DNA from: Streptomyces antibioticus
GTDB lineage: Bacteria > Actinomycetota > Actinomycetes > Streptomycetales > Streptomycetaceae
Direction: 5' to 3'
NCBI RefSeq assembly: GCF_001514065.1
Contig: NZ_KQ948435.1
Coordinates: forward strand, 186,001 to 250,000
Length of the DNA: 64,000 nucleotides
Below, piece by piece: positions 1 to 8,483 of this stretch; the first letter of the stretch is position 1; each line of letters starts with the position of its first letter. A model generated the notes under the pieces. That model worked only from the letters and a program-made list of their open reading frames with translations. It had not been told where the DNA came from and did not search any database. A program made the position numbers and the translations under genes.

Positions 1-784
1 AGATGACCTCGCCGTCGAGGATGAACCGGTCACCCCTCAACTCGTGTGCCGCGGCGGTCAGTTCGGGGAGGCGGTCGGTGATGTCGTCGAGGGTGCGGGT
101 GTAGACGCGGACCGTGTCGCCGTCGCGGTGCACCTGGACGCGGATGCCGTCGAGCTTCTCCTCGACCGCGCACGCACCGAGCTTCTCGACCGCCTCGGCC
201 ACGGATGTGGCGCTGTGCGCCAGCATCGGCAGGACCGGGCGGCCGACGGTGAGACGGAAGCGGTCGAGGGCCTCGGGACCGTCCGCGAGCAACGCCTCGG
301 CGACCGTCTGGAGGGAACCGGCGAGCATGACCGCGCGGCGGACGTCCGCGGGCGGCGCCTCCGTCGCCTGGGCGAGGCCCTCGGTGGCGACGGCGTCCAG
401 GGCGCCCTGCCGCACCTCGCCGCTGAGCAGGCCGAGCAGGAAGCGCTGTTCCGGCTCGGTGGCCGCGCTCATCAACTCGCCTACCAGCCTTACCCGTTCG
501 GCCTGTGAGCCGGTGCCCGACACCTTTCCGAGTTCGCTCAGCAGCGCGTCCACCGCGCGGACGGTGAGGCTGGGTTCGGCGGCCGGGGGGACCGGACGGC
601 TCAGCACCTTCCAGCCCACCCCCAGCCGTCCCTGCGGCAGTCGTCCCGCGAGGTACGGGATGACGATCGGTACGTCGTCGGGCTCGGCCTCCCGGAACAG
701 CTCCGCGAGCAGCGCGGTCTTCTTCGACCGTGCCGAGGTCGCGGCGACCTCCTGGGACACCTGGGCCAGCCGGGCAAGAAGCAT
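1..784 (-). CDS. ATP-dependent DNA ligase, N-terminal 261 residues (cut by window edge)
   Basis: Seals nicks in duplex DNA using ATP, through a ligase-AMP intermediate, in the cytoplasm. The ATG at 784 begins MLLARLAQVSQEVAATS, an archaeal/LigB-like N-terminal DNA-binding region of about 200 residues. Motif I follows as EEKLDGIR, with the adenylated lysine at residue 210. The reading frame runs off the window in the early nucleotidyltransferase domain (GDRFILDGEVI), so the OB-fold and C-terminus are not visible. Streptomyces use NAD-dependent LigA for replication; enzymes of this type are extra ligases, usually linked to repair. There is no obvious operon partner: the next gene is on the same strand and 81 bases upstream. 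The family call is firm; the physiological role is not shown here. Confidence 0.93.
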   Translation of the reverse strand, partial: MLLARLAQVSQEVAATSARSKKTALLAELFREAEPDDVPIVIPYLAGRLPQGRLGVGWKVLSRPVPPAAEPSLTVRAVDALLSELGKVSGTGSQAERVRLVGELMSAATEPEQRFLLGLLSGEVRQGALDAVATEGLAQATEAPPADVRRAVMLAGSLQTVAEALLADGPEALDRFRLTVGRPVLPMLAHSATSVAEAVEKLGACAVEEKLDGIRVQVHRDGDTVRVYTRTLDDITDRLPELTAAAHELRGDRFILDGEVI

Positions 785-865
785 GCGTCCAGAGTTACAT
801 GCCGAGGAACGCTTGTCCTTCGGCTGCGGGTGCGTCGTGGCTGGTCGCGCAGTTCCCCGCGCCCC

Positions 866-1789
866 TTAGGGGGTCGCATCCAGGTCGGCGAAGAGCAACT
901 CCCCGTTGATGGTGGCTCCAGCCCGGTACCCGCCTGCCGCCGCGTTCACTACCTGCTCGGAGAAGCCCATCGCATTGCCGACCGCCCAGACGCCCGGCAC
1001 CGAGGTAAGCCCGGTCGGGTCGACCACCGGGTACGAGCCGAAAGGGGTCTCCGTGAACTTGGCACCGAGCTTCTCCAGCAGCCCGTTCTGCGGGACCGCC
1101 CGCGGTGCGACGAACAGCGCCTCGCGTGCGTGCACCGAGCCGTCGGCCAGGCGTACGCCCGTCAGGCGGTCGTCCTCGACCCGCAGACTCGCGACTTCGC
1201 CCGGCACCACCTTCACGCCCGCCGCCGCGAGCCTGCGCAGGTCGTCGTCCGACAGTTCCTCCTCCGCGACCGTGTGCAGGAAGAACGTCACGTCCTTCGA
1301 CCACTGGGACACCATCAGCGCCTGGTGCACGCTCAAGGGCGTCGTGGCCAGGACGCCGAATGCCTGGTCGCGGACCTCCCAGCCGTGGCAGTACGGGCAG
1401 TGCAGCACGTCCTTGCCGAAGCGCTCGGCGACGCCGGGGACGGCCGGGAGCTCGTCCTTGAGGCCGGTGGCGATGACGAGGCGGCGTGCCGTGAGGGTGC
1501 GACCGCTCTCCAGGGTCACGGCGAAGCCCTCGGCCACCTCGACCACCCGGTCCCGGACCAGCTCGACGCCGTACCGGGCGATCTCCTCGCGGCCGGCCGC
1601 CAGGAACTCGGCCGGGGACATGCCGTCCCGGGTCAGGTAGCCCTGCATGTGGGCGGACGGCGCGTTGCGGGGCTCGCCCGCACCGACGACCAGCGTCCGG
1701 CGCCTCGCGCGGCCCAGGACGAGAGCCGCGGAGAGGCCGGCCGCGCCGCCACCGATCACGATCACTTCGTATGCGTGGGTGTCAGTCAT
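866..1789 (-). CDS. Thioredoxin-reductase-like FAD/NAD(P) oxidoreductase
   Basis: A flavin-dependent disulfide oxidoreductase of 307 residues. It opens with an FAD-binding VIVIGGGAAGLSAALVLGRA motif near residue 10. A redox CPYC pair sits in DVLHCPYCHGWE around residue 130, and a second dinucleotide-binding half ends in GVWAVGNA. The CPYCHGWE form is typical of small TrxR-like proteins, including dithiol oxidases of natural-product pathways, rather than housekeeping TrxB, and no thioredoxin gene is adjacent. The frame stays open upstream to 2131, but ATG 1789 fits the family start. It diverges from the XRE-cupin gene with 64 bases between, so the regulator may control it. The partner dithiol is unknown. 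Confidence 0.9.
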   Translation of the reverse strand: MTDTHAYEVIVIGGGAAGLSAALVLGRARRRTLVVGAGEPRNAPSAHMQGYLTRDGMSPAEFLAAGREEIARYGVELVRDRVVEVAEGFAVTLESGRTLTARRLVIATGLKDELPAVPGVAERFGKDVLHCPYCHGWEVRDQAFGVLATTPLSVHQALMVSQWSKDVTFFLHTVAEEELSDDDLRRLAAAGVKVVPGEVASLRVEDDRLTGVRLADGSVHAREALFVAPRAVPQNGLLEKLGAKFTETPFGSYPVVDPTGLTSVPGVWAVGNAMGFSEQVVNAAAGGYRAGATINGELLFADLDATP

Positions 1790-1853
1790 GCCGCCACGGT
1801 TGCGCTGCGGGTGCGGGATTGACAAACGTCTTTGCCGATTCTGCAATACGGGC

Positions 1854-2435
1854 ATGAGTGCAGAAGAAGTAGAGGGCGTGCTGGCGGATGTCGGTCCCCG
1901 GCTGCGTCGGATCCGCAAAGAGCGCGAGGTGACCCTCGCCGCGCTGTCCGAGGTGACCGGCATCTCCGTGAGCACCCTGTCCCGGCTGGAGTCGGGGCTG
2001 CGCAAGCCCAGCCTGGAGCTGCTGCTGCCGATCGCGCAGGCGCACCAGGTGCCGCTGGACGAGCTGGTCGGGACGCCGCCGGTGGGCGATCCTCGGGTGC
2101 GGGCCGCGCCGATGGTGCGGCACGGGCGCACCTACTGGCCGCTGACCCGGCAGCCGGGCGGCCTCCAGGCCTACAAGGTGCTGGTGCCGCAGCGCACCGA
2201 GGAGCCCGAGCTGCGTACCCACGAGGGCTACGAGTGGTTGTACGTGCTGGCGGGGCGGCTGCGGGTCGTCCTCGGGGAGCATGACGTGGTGATGAGCGCG
2301 GGGGAGGCCGCCGAGTTCGACACGCGGGTGCCGCACTGGTTCGGGTCCACGGGGGAGGGGCCGGCGGAGTTCCTCAGTCTGTTCGGGCCGCAGGGCGAGC
2401 GGATGCATGTGCGGGCGAAGCCGAAGCGGTCGTGA
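1854..2435 (+). CDS. XRE-family regulator with C-terminal cupin domain
   Basis: A 193-residue DNA-binding regulator. An N-terminal helix-turn-helix of XRE/Cro type (residues about 13-67, LAALSEVTGISVSTLSRLES) is followed by a cupin fold (about 105-180, with THEGYEWLYVLAGRLRVVLG and DTRVPHWF). Such proteins bind DNA as dimers and sense a small ligand through the cupin. The frame is open back to 1647, but that part overlaps the divergent reductase gene, so ATG 1854 is preferred. The 64-base divergent gap suggests control of the reductase and of itself. The last codons include an AAGCGGTCG string that resembles the palindrome just downstream at 2461-2472; this could be chance. Confidence 0.88.
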   Translation: MSAEEVEGVLADVGPRLRRIRKEREVTLAALSEVTGISVSTLSRLESGLRKPSLELLLPIAQAHQVPLDELVGTPPVGDPRVRAAPMVRHGRTYWPLTRQPGGLQAYKVLVPQRTEEPELRTHEGYEWLYVLAGRLRVVLGEHDVVMSAGEAAEFDTRVPHWFGSTGEGPAEFLSLFGPQGERMHVRAKPKRS

Positions 2436-2460
2436 CGGACGCTACTGTTCCCTGAATGGC

Positions 2461-2472
2461 AAGCGACCGCTT
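2461..2472. promoter_or_regulatory. Short inverted repeat upstream of the quinone oxidoreductase operon
   Basis: AAGCG-AC-CGCTT, arms of 5 bases with a 2-base centre, lies 50 bases before the ATG of the quinone oxidoreductase gene, where an operator for that operon would sit. The match is short and the binding protein is unknown; the XRE-cupin protein or an unlinked TetR-type regulator are candidates. Confidence 0.3.
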
Positions 2473-2521
2473 AGTATGCGACTACCCCAGGTCGTACGAC
2501 GTAGTCGCGTGGAGGCATCGC

Positions 2522-3499
2522 ATGCAGGCATGGCAAGTGCACGAGAACGGTGAGCCGGGTGAGGTGATGCGGCTCGCGGACGTCGAGACGCCCACGCCCG
2601 GCGACGGCCAGGTCCTGCTGAAGGTGCGTGCCGCCAACATCAACTTCCCGGACGTGCTGATGTGCCGCGGCCACTACCAGGTCAGGCCGCCGCTGCCGTT
2701 CACGCCGGGCGTGGAGATCTGCGGCGAGACCGAGGACGGACGCCGGGTGCTCGCCAACCCCGCCCTGCCGTACGGCGGTTTCGCCGAGTACGCCGTCGCG
2801 GACGCCGCCGCTCTGCTGCCCGCGCCCGACTCGCTGGACGACGCCGAGGCCGCCGCGCTGCACATCGGCTACCAGACGGGGTGGTTCGGACTGCACCGGC
2901 GGGCCGGCCTGGAGGCCGGGGAGACGCTGCTCGTCCATGCCGCCGCCGGTGGCGTCGGCAGCGCCGCCGTGCAGCTCGGCAAGGCGGCCGGGGCCACCGT
3001 CATCGGTGTCGTCGGCGGGGCCGACAAGGCCGCCGTGGCCCGGGAGCTGGGCTGCGACGTCGTGATCGACCGGCGTGCGCAGGACGTCGTCGCCGCGGCC
3101 AAGGAGGCCACCGGCGGGCGGGGCGCCGACGTGATCTACGACCCGGTCGGCGGCGACGCCTACACCCAGTCCACGAAGGTCGTCGCCTTCGAGGGCCGGA
3201 TCGTGGTCGTCGGGTTCGCGAGCGGGACCATCCCCAGCCCCGGCCTCAACCACGCCCTGGTGAAGAACTACTCGATCCTCGGCCTGCACTGGGGCCTGTA
3301 CAACACCAAGAACCCCAAGCTGGTCCAGCACTGCCACGAGCAGCTCACCGAACTCGCCGCCCGGGGCGCCATCAAGCCGCTGGTCAGCGAGCGGGTGCCG
3401 CTGACGGAGGCCGCCGCCGCGGTGCAGCGCGTCGGCGACGGGGTGACCACCGGCCGGGTCGCCGTCGTCCCCGCCCTCGGCAAGGGAGCCGCCGCATGA
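2522..3499 (+). CDS. NADPH:quinone oxidoreductase family (zinc-less MDR) protein
   Basis: A medium-chain reductase of 325 residues that would reduce a quinone or an enoyl/unsaturated carbonyl with NADPH in the cytoplasm. ATG 2522 gives MQAWQVHENGEPGEVMRLADVETP. An earlier ATG at 2456 would add 22 unconserved residues. Visible marks are the GroES-like N-terminal domain (VRAANINFPDVLMCRGHYQ) and the nucleotide-binding stretch LLVHAAAGGVGSAAVQLGKAAGATVIG near residue 140. The structural-zinc cysteine cluster is missing, as usual for quinone oxidoreductases. Its stop overlaps the start of the next acyl-CoA dehydrogenase (ATGA). This points to a fatty- or branched-acyl degradation operon, where the enzyme might act on an enoyl intermediate; that role is inferred from context. 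Confidence 0.88.
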   Translation: MQAWQVHENGEPGEVMRLADVETPTPGDGQVLLKVRAANINFPDVLMCRGHYQVRPPLPFTPGVEICGETEDGRRVLANPALPYGGFAEYAVADAAALLPAPDSLDDAEAAALHIGYQTGWFGLHRRAGLEAGETLLVHAAAGGVGSAAVQLGKAAGATVIGVVGGADKAAVARELGCDVVIDRRAQDVVAAAKEATGGRGADVIYDPVGGDAYTQSTKVVAFEGRIVVVGFASGTIPSPGLNHALVKNYSILGLHWGLYNTKNPKLVQHCHEQLTELAARGAIKPLVSERVPLTEAAAAVQRVGDGVTTGRVAVVPALGKGAAA

Positions 3500-4680
3500 C
3501 CGACGCAGCCGAACTCAAGCGCCGCGCAGCGGAGTTGCTGGCCGCGCACCCGCCGGCCGCCACCGACCGGTTGGACTTCCTGCGGGCCCGCTTCGACGCG
3601 GGGCTCGCCTGGGTGCACTACCCCGAGGGCCTCGGCGGCCTCGGCGCCGCACGCTCCCTCCAGGCCGTCGTGGACGCCGAGTTGGAAGCGGCGGGCGCCC
3701 CCGACAACGACCCCCGGCGCAACGGCATCGGCCTCGGCATGGCCGCGCCGACCATCCTCAAGTACGGGACCGAGGAGCAGAAGCAGCGCTATCTGCGCCC
3801 CCTGTGGACCGGCGAGGAGGTGTGGTGCCAGCTCTTCAGCGAGCCCGGCGCCGGCTCCGACCTGGCCGGGCTCGGCACCCGGGCCGTCCGTGAGGGCGAC
3901 GGGGACTGGGTGGTCAACGGGCAGAAGGTGTGGACGTCCAGCGCCCACAACGCCCGCTGGGCCATCCTGATCGCCCGCACCGACCCGGACGTGCCCAAGC
4001 ACGCGGGCATCACGTACTTCCTGTGCGACATGACCGACCCGGGCGTGGACGTCCGGCCGCTGCGCCAGATCACCGGCGAGGCCGAGTTCAACGAGGTCTT
4101 CCTCACCGACGTCCGCATCCCCGACTCCCGCCGCCTCGGCGCGATCGGCGACGGCTGGAAGGTCGCGCAGACCACCCTCAACAACGAGCGCGTCGCCATC
4201 GGCGGCATGCGACTGCCCCGCGAGGGCGGGATGATCGGCCCGGTCTCCAGGACCTGGCGCGAACGCCCCGAACTGCGCACCCACGACCTGCACCAGCGGC
4301 TGCTGGGGCTCTGGGTCGAGGCCGAGGTCGCCCGCCTCACCGGCGAACGCCTGCGCCAGCAGCTCGCCCTCGGCCAGCCCGGCCCGGAGGGCGCCGGCAT
4401 GAAGCTCGCCTTCGCCCGCCTCAACCAGGAGATCAGCGGCCTGGAGGTCGAACTCCGCGGCGAGGAAGGCCTGTTGTACGACGACTGGACCATGCGTCGG
4501 CCCGAGCTGGTGGACTTCGTCGGCCGCGACGCCGGCTACCGCTACCTCCGCTCCAAGGGCAACAGCATCGAGGGCGGGACCAGCGAGGTCCTGCTGAACA
4601 TCGTCGCCGAGCGCGTCCTGGGCCTGCCGTCCGAGCCGCGCACCGACAAGGACGTCGCATGGAAGGACCTGGCCCGATGA
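3496..4680 (+). CDS. Acyl-CoA dehydrogenase (first of a pair)
   Basis: A FAD-dependent enzyme of 394 residues that would introduce an alpha-beta double bond into an acyl-CoA. Signatures are the central domain motif WCQLFSEPGAGSDLAGL (about residues 113-129), DGDWVVNGQKVWTSSAH, and the C-terminal GGTSEVLLNIVAERVLGLP that holds FAD. The start is the ATG overlapping the previous stop, and its own stop overlaps the next start. Two unlike acyl-CoA dehydrogenases in tandem recall the heteromeric FadE pairs of actinobacteria that act on steroid or branched side chains. A heterotetramer with the next gene product is therefore plausible. The substrate is not determined by the sequence. Confidence 0.93.
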   Translation: MTDAAELKRRAAELLAAHPPAATDRLDFLRARFDAGLAWVHYPEGLGGLGAARSLQAVVDAELEAAGAPDNDPRRNGIGLGMAAPTILKYGTEEQKQRYLRPLWTGEEVWCQLFSEPGAGSDLAGLGTRAVREGDGDWVVNGQKVWTSSAHNARWAILIARTDPDVPKHAGITYFLCDMTDPGVDVRPLRQITGEAEFNEVFLTDVRIPDSRRLGAIGDGWKVAQTTLNNERVAIGGMRLPREGGMIGPVSRTWRERPELRTHDLHQRLLGLWVEAEVARLTGERLRQQLALGQPGPEGAGMKLAFARLNQEISGLEVELRGEEGLLYDDWTMRRPELVDFVGRDAGYRYLRSKGNSIEGGTSEVLLNIVAERVLGLPSEPRTDKDVAWKDLAR

Positions 4681-5750
4681 GCGACCTGCTGTACTCCGAG
4701 GAGGAAGAGGCGCTCCGGTCCGCCGTACGGGACCTGCTCGCCGACCACTGCGACGCCCCCGGCGTCATCGCCCGCACCGAGTCGGACACCCCGCACGACC
4801 TCGCCGCCTGGAAGGCGCTCACCGACGGCATGGGCCTCGCCGGCCTGCTGGTGCCGGAGGCGCAGGGCGGCCAGGGCGCCACACATCGCGAAGTCGCCGT
4901 GGTGCTGGAGGAGTTGGGGCGCGCGGTGGCTCCCGTCCCGTATCTCACCAGCGCGGTCGTCGCCACCGAGGCCCTGCTGGAGACCGGGGACGAGGCCCTC
5001 CTCGCCGAGCTGGCCGCAGGGCGGAAGATCGGCGCCCTCGCCGTCGCCCTCAACGTCGCCGTGGGCGGCGCCTACAAGGTCGTACGGCACGAAGGCGGAG
5101 CCCTGCACGGGGAGTTGACCGGCGTCGCGGATGCCACGGTCGCCGATGTGCTGCTCGTGCCCGCGGACGACGGCGGACTGTACGCGGTCGACACCGCCGA
5201 CGCGACCGTCACCCCGCAGGTGTCCTTCGACCTGACCCGGCCGCTCGCGACCGTGACCCTGGACGGCGCCCCCGGGCGGCTCCTCGGCGACGCCGAACCC
5301 GCCGTGCGCCGCGCCCTGCGCGCCGGGGCCGGGCTGCTCGCCTCCGAGCAACTGGGCGCTGCCGACTGGCTGATGACCGAGACCGTGCGCTATCTCAAGG
5401 AGCGCAAGCAGTTCAACCGTCCCGTCGGCGGCTTCCAGGCGCTCAAGCACCGGCTCGCCCAGCTGTGGCTGGAGATCGTCAACCTCCGGGCCGCCGCCCG
5501 CAACGCCGCCGACGCGCTGACCACCGGCACGGACGCCGACGTGGCGGTCGCCGTCGCACAGGCCTACGCGGCGCCCGTCGCGGTGCACGCCGCCGAGGAG
5601 GCGCTCCAGCTGCACGCCGGGATCGGCATGACGTGGGAGCACCCGATCCACCTGTACCTCAAGCGGGCCAAGTCCGACTCGATCGCGTACGGCACGGCGG
5701 GTGTCCACCGCGAGGCCCTGGCCGCACTCGTGGACCTGCAAGCCCCCTGA
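4677..5750 (+). CDS. Acyl-CoA dehydrogenase (second of a pair)
   Basis: Shorter (357 residues) and more divergent than its partner, as expected for the second subunit of an actinobacterial FadE-type heterocomplex. It begins MSDLLYSEEEEALRSAVRDLLADH. It keeps the middle and C-terminal four-helix region (LKERKQFNRPVGGFQALKHRLAQLWLE; AAEEALQLHAGIGMTWEHPIHLYLKRAK), but its middle beta domain lacks the clear SEPGAGSD motif. Reduced flavin or substrate contacts in one subunit are known in such complexes. It is translationally coupled to the gene before it (ATGA overlap at 4677) and followed by a strong terminator. The family is secure; pairing is inferred from coupling. Confidence 0.92.
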   Translation: MSDLLYSEEEEALRSAVRDLLADHCDAPGVIARTESDTPHDLAAWKALTDGMGLAGLLVPEAQGGQGATHREVAVVLEELGRAVAPVPYLTSAVVATEALLETGDEALLAELAAGRKIGALAVALNVAVGGAYKVVRHEGGALHGELTGVADATVADVLLVPADDGGLYAVDTADATVTPQVSFDLTRPLATVTLDGAPGRLLGDAEPAVRRALRAGAGLLASEQLGAADWLMTETVRYLKERKQFNRPVGGFQALKHRLAQLWLEIVNLRAAARNAADALTTGTDADVAVAVAQAYAAPVAVHAAEEALQLHAGIGMTWEHPIHLYLKRAKSDSIAYGTAGVHREALAALVDLQAP

Positions 5751-5762
5751 CGTTCACCGAAC

Positions 5763-5792
5763 AAAGCCCGCCCCACCTGGGGCGGGCTTTTT
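5763..5792 (+). terminator. Intrinsic terminator of the acyl-CoA dehydrogenase operon
   Basis: A textbook hairpin. The stem AAAGCCCGCCCC pairs with GGGGCGGGCTTT across a 4-base ACCT loop and runs into five Ts (5788-5792), 12 bases after the operon's stop codon. It is one of the few terminators in the window with a T tract. Confidence 0.93.
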
Positions 5793-5922
5793 CGTGCGCC
5801 CTTCGCGGGGGCGATGAACAGAGGGCGGCACTCCGGCCAACTCCTGTCACGGCCATGCCCATTGGGGTGCGGGCGACCGCATACTCGCCCATGTCTCGTA
5901 CCGCCCCAAAGGGAGGCAGAGC

Positions 5923-6780
5923 ATGGCCCTCACCACCCGTCGCAGAGCCCTCACCACCATCGGCGCCGCCCTCGCGGGCGCGGTCGCCCTGCCCGCCACG
6001 CAGGCCCTCGCGGGCGAACGGAAGCACCGGCCACGGCCGTTGTGGCGCGCCCACGCCCACAACGACTACGAGCATCCCCGGCCGCTCTTCGACGCCCTCG
6101 ACCACCGCTTCGGCAGCGTCGAGGCCGACATCTTCCTCGTCGGCGACCAGCTCCTCATCGGCCACACCGTGGACGACCTCGACCCGAGCCGCACGCTGGA
6201 GTCCCTCTACCTGGACCCGCTGGCCAGGATCGTCAGGGCCAACCACGGCTCCGTGTACCGGGGTTGGCGCAGGCCGGTGCAGTTGCTCATCGACATCAAG
6301 ACCGAGGGCTCGTCGACGTACCTGGAGCTGGACCGCCATCTCCGGCGCTACAAGCACCTGTTCACCACCTACGCCCACGGCAAGGTGTTCCCCGGGCCGG
6401 TCACCGCCGTCATCTCCGGTGACCGCGCGGCCCGTACGCCCATGGAGGCGCAGACCGTCCGACGCGCCTTCTACGACGGCCGCCTCACCGACCTCGGCTC
6501 CTCGGCGCCCGCCTCCTTCATCTCGCTGATCAGCGACAACTGGACGCTCAACTTCACCTGGCAGGGCGTCGGCGCCTTCCCCGAAGCCGAGCGGCAGAAG
6601 CTGCACGGAATCGTCGACGCCGCCCACGCGCGTGGCCAGCAGGTGCGCTTCTGGGCCACCCCGGACCTGGCGGGACCCGCCCGTGACGCGCTGTGGGGCG
6701 AACTGCTCGACGCGGGCGTCGACTACCTCAACACCGACGACCTGGCGGGCCTGGAGGCCTTCCTCGACGCCCGTCGCTAG
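5923..6780 (+). CDS. Secreted PLC/GDPD-like phosphodiesterase family protein
   Basis: A 285-residue exported protein. The leader TTRRRALTTIGAALAGAVALPATQALA is a twin-arginine-type signal with cleavage near residue 30. The mature part starts RAHAHNDYEHPRPLFDALDHRFGSVEADIFLV, with histidine, asparagine and acidic residues placed as in the phosphatidylinositol-phospholipase C / glycerophosphodiester phosphodiesterase TIM-barrel superfamily. Later strands end in LLIDIKTEG and VDYLNTDDLAGL. It resembles the poorly characterised PI-PLC/GDPD-like branch that also contains yeast AIM6. The substrate is unknown, and the protein acts outside the membrane. It stands alone, with 130 bases on its left after the previous terminator. 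Confidence 0.8.
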   Translation: MALTTRRRALTTIGAALAGAVALPATQALAGERKHRPRPLWRAHAHNDYEHPRPLFDALDHRFGSVEADIFLVGDQLLIGHTVDDLDPSRTLESLYLDPLARIVRANHGSVYRGWRRPVQLLIDIKTEGSSTYLELDRHLRRYKHLFTTYAHGKVFPGPVTAVISGDRAARTPMEAQTVRRAFYDGRLTDLGSSAPASFISLISDNWTLNFTWQGVGAFPEAERQKLHGIVDAAHARGQQVRFWATPDLAGPARDALWGELLDAGVDYLNTDDLAGLEAFLDARR

Positions 6781-6897
6781 GGCCGGAAACCACACGTTCG
6801 GCGGACAGGTCAGCCGCCCGGACGAACCCTCCGCTACGCCACACTTACGGCCGAACGCCGTGAACCGGACGGAACGGCGTGGCGGAGGAGGTTGGCG

Positions 6898-7092
6898 ATG
6901 GCGATTTCCATCTCAGTGGTGCTGCTGCTCCTGATCCTGGCGGTGATCTTCCTGCGCAACGGCGGGCTGAAGGTCTCCCACGCCCTGGTGTGCGCGCTGC
7001 TCGGGTTCTTCCTGGCCGGTACGAGCATCGCGCCCACCATCAGCAGCGGCCTGACGGCCACCGCGGACATCGTCAGCAGCCTCAGACCCTGA
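6898..7092 (+). CDS. Small two-helix membrane protein, function unknown
   Basis: A 64-residue protein beginning MAISISVVLLLLILAVIFLRNGG. It has one transmembrane helix at residues 2-19, a short polar turn (RNGGLKVSH), and a second helix at about 27-46 (ALVCALLGFFLAGTSIA). The rest (PTISSGLTATADIVSSLRP) is soluble. A GGAGGAGG ribosome site at 6883-6890 is well placed for ATG 6898, so the TTG at 6892 is less likely. Small genes of this shape recur in Streptomyces, but I know no function. It ends 23 bases before the convergent phosphodiester-glycosidase gene. Confidence 0.72.
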   Translation: MAISISVVLLLLILAVIFLRNGGLKVSHALVCALLGFFLAGTSIAPTISSGLTATADIVSSLRP

Positions 7093-7115
7093 GGCTGTCT
7101 TCTGAACTCCGAGGC

Positions 7116-8354
7116 TCAGCCGGTTGAGAAGACCCCGATGCCGTTCGGGACGGGGCGTTCCGCGCCGCCCGTGGGGTGATTGCGCACCGTCACGACGGTC
7201 GCGCCGGGATCGCGGGCGACCAGCGTGGACGAGCCGCCGCCGTCCAGGCTGAAGCCGTCGGTGGCGCCCAAGTCTCGCAAAGTGCCGGCCATTTCGGCGA
7301 TCGTCATGCCGGTGCGGTACTCAGCTGCTCCGTCCAGCGCGAGTAGCAGGACCTGTCGGCCTCCGGCTGTGATCCCCACCGCGGTGCGTACCGCCGAGGC
7401 TGTGGTGTCGAGGCCGGGCACGATCTGTCCGGCCCGCAGTACCGGATAGCCCCCGAGCGTGAAGCGATAGGGGATCCGGGATGCAGACGCCAAGAGGCGG
7501 TGTCGAACGGTGACGCGCTCGCCCTCGTAGAACTTCCGCAGCTGCTGGGCGCCGGCCTCGCGGCCCACGAGCACGACGGTGTGCGCGTCGATGGGTCCGC
7601 TGCCGGGCCGGTCGGCCGTGGCGGTGACCCGTCCGTCGCGAACCGTCACTTCGAAGGTGTCCGTACTGCAGGGCGCGGCTCTCTCGGTGTCCGTACCACA
7701 GGTGGCTCGCACTCGGGAGACACTGCCCCAGTCATGGGTGAACGCGCCCACGGCATCCACGGGAAGGGCGTATTGATTGAGCCCGCCCAGGGGCAAAGTG
7801 CCCTCCCCTGTGGTGACCGTGCCCTCCAGCTGCAGACGATCCAGCCGTGCCCGCCGGTCTTTGCCGACGCCTACGACATCCTCGGTGCTCGCCCCAGGTG
7901 GCAACGCAGGCCCGAACCGCTGGCCGTTCGGCACCGCTGCCTTCAGGACCCGGCCCTCCGCCACGGCCGGGCCCACGCTCGCGCCCGTGGCCTCGACGCC
8001 CGGGTGCTGCGCCTCCGTGATGTTGAAGAAGTCTCCGTTCACACCGCCGACCGCCGTGCGCGCGTCGGCCATGGCCGAGACCGGGGCCCGAGCCGCCACG
8101 GCGCCCGGATACAGAAGCTCCAGGTGGACGTGAGGGCTACGCAGATCCACACGGAGAAGGTGGAGCCGTACCGGGCCGTGCTCTGCCTCTTCGTCCAACT
8201 GTTCGTAGACGACGCCGGAAGCCAGCCGGGACAGATCCTGGGCCGCGTGGGAGGGGCTCGCTCCGACAAGGGTGAGAGAGGTCAGGATGGTGAGCGTCGT
8301 GAGGAACGTGAGGACCGCTCTGGAGCTCTCGAACCACTTCTGACTATGAGTCAC
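7116..8354 (-). CDS. Secreted phosphodiester glycosidase (NAGPA-like) family protein
   Basis: A 412-residue exported protein. It has a signal peptide (VTHSQKWFESSRAVLTFLTT, core to about residue 38, ending SPSHAAQ) and a phosphodiester-glycosidase domain. Marks of that family are VGGVNGDFFNI (about residues 102-112) and, near the C-terminus, LLLALDGAAEY and GFSLDGGGSSTLVAR. Animal members remove GlcNAc from mannose-6-phosphate diesters; bacterial ones are linked to cell-wall sugar phosphodiesters. GTG 8354 with an AGGGAG site upstream is favoured over ATG 8393. It is divergent from the TIR gene with about 130 bases between. Codon use looks slightly less GC-rich than the operons around it, hinting at acquired DNA. 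Confidence 0.82.
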   Translation of the reverse strand: MTHSQKWFESSRAVLTFLTTLTILTSLTLVGASPSHAAQDLSRLASGVVYEQLDEEAEHGPVRLHLLRVDLRSPHVHLELLYPGAVAARAPVSAMADARTAVGGVNGDFFNITEAQHPGVEATGASVGPAVAEGRVLKAAVPNGQRFGPALPPGASTEDVVGVGKDRRARLDRLQLEGTVTTGEGTLPLGGLNQYALPVDAVGAFTHDWGSVSRVRATCGTDTERAAPCSTDTFEVTVRDGRVTATADRPGSGPIDAHTVVLVGREAGAQQLRKFYEGERVTVRHRLLASASRIPYRFTLGGYPVLRAGQIVPGLDTTASAVRTAVGITAGGRQVLLLALDGAAEYRTGMTIAEMAGTLRDLGATDGFSLDGGGSSTLVARDPGATVVTVRNHPTGGAERPVPNGIGVFSTG

Positions 8355-8483
8355 ATCACTCCCTGAGATCGCGTCAACTCTCTCAGGGCACATCGGCTAC
8401 GCGCCAGACGACAGCCGAGGGGACGGCGATCCGCTCGCGACCAGGGCTGGTCGACGGGGAAGTCGTCTGGAACCGTAAGGGGT

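Noticed and set aside
2662-4680. 672-codon frame suggesting a fusion of quinone oxidoreductase and acyl-CoA dehydrogenase
   Set aside because: The first half is a shadow of the quinone oxidoreductase in another frame. The true start of the dehydrogenase is ATG 3496.
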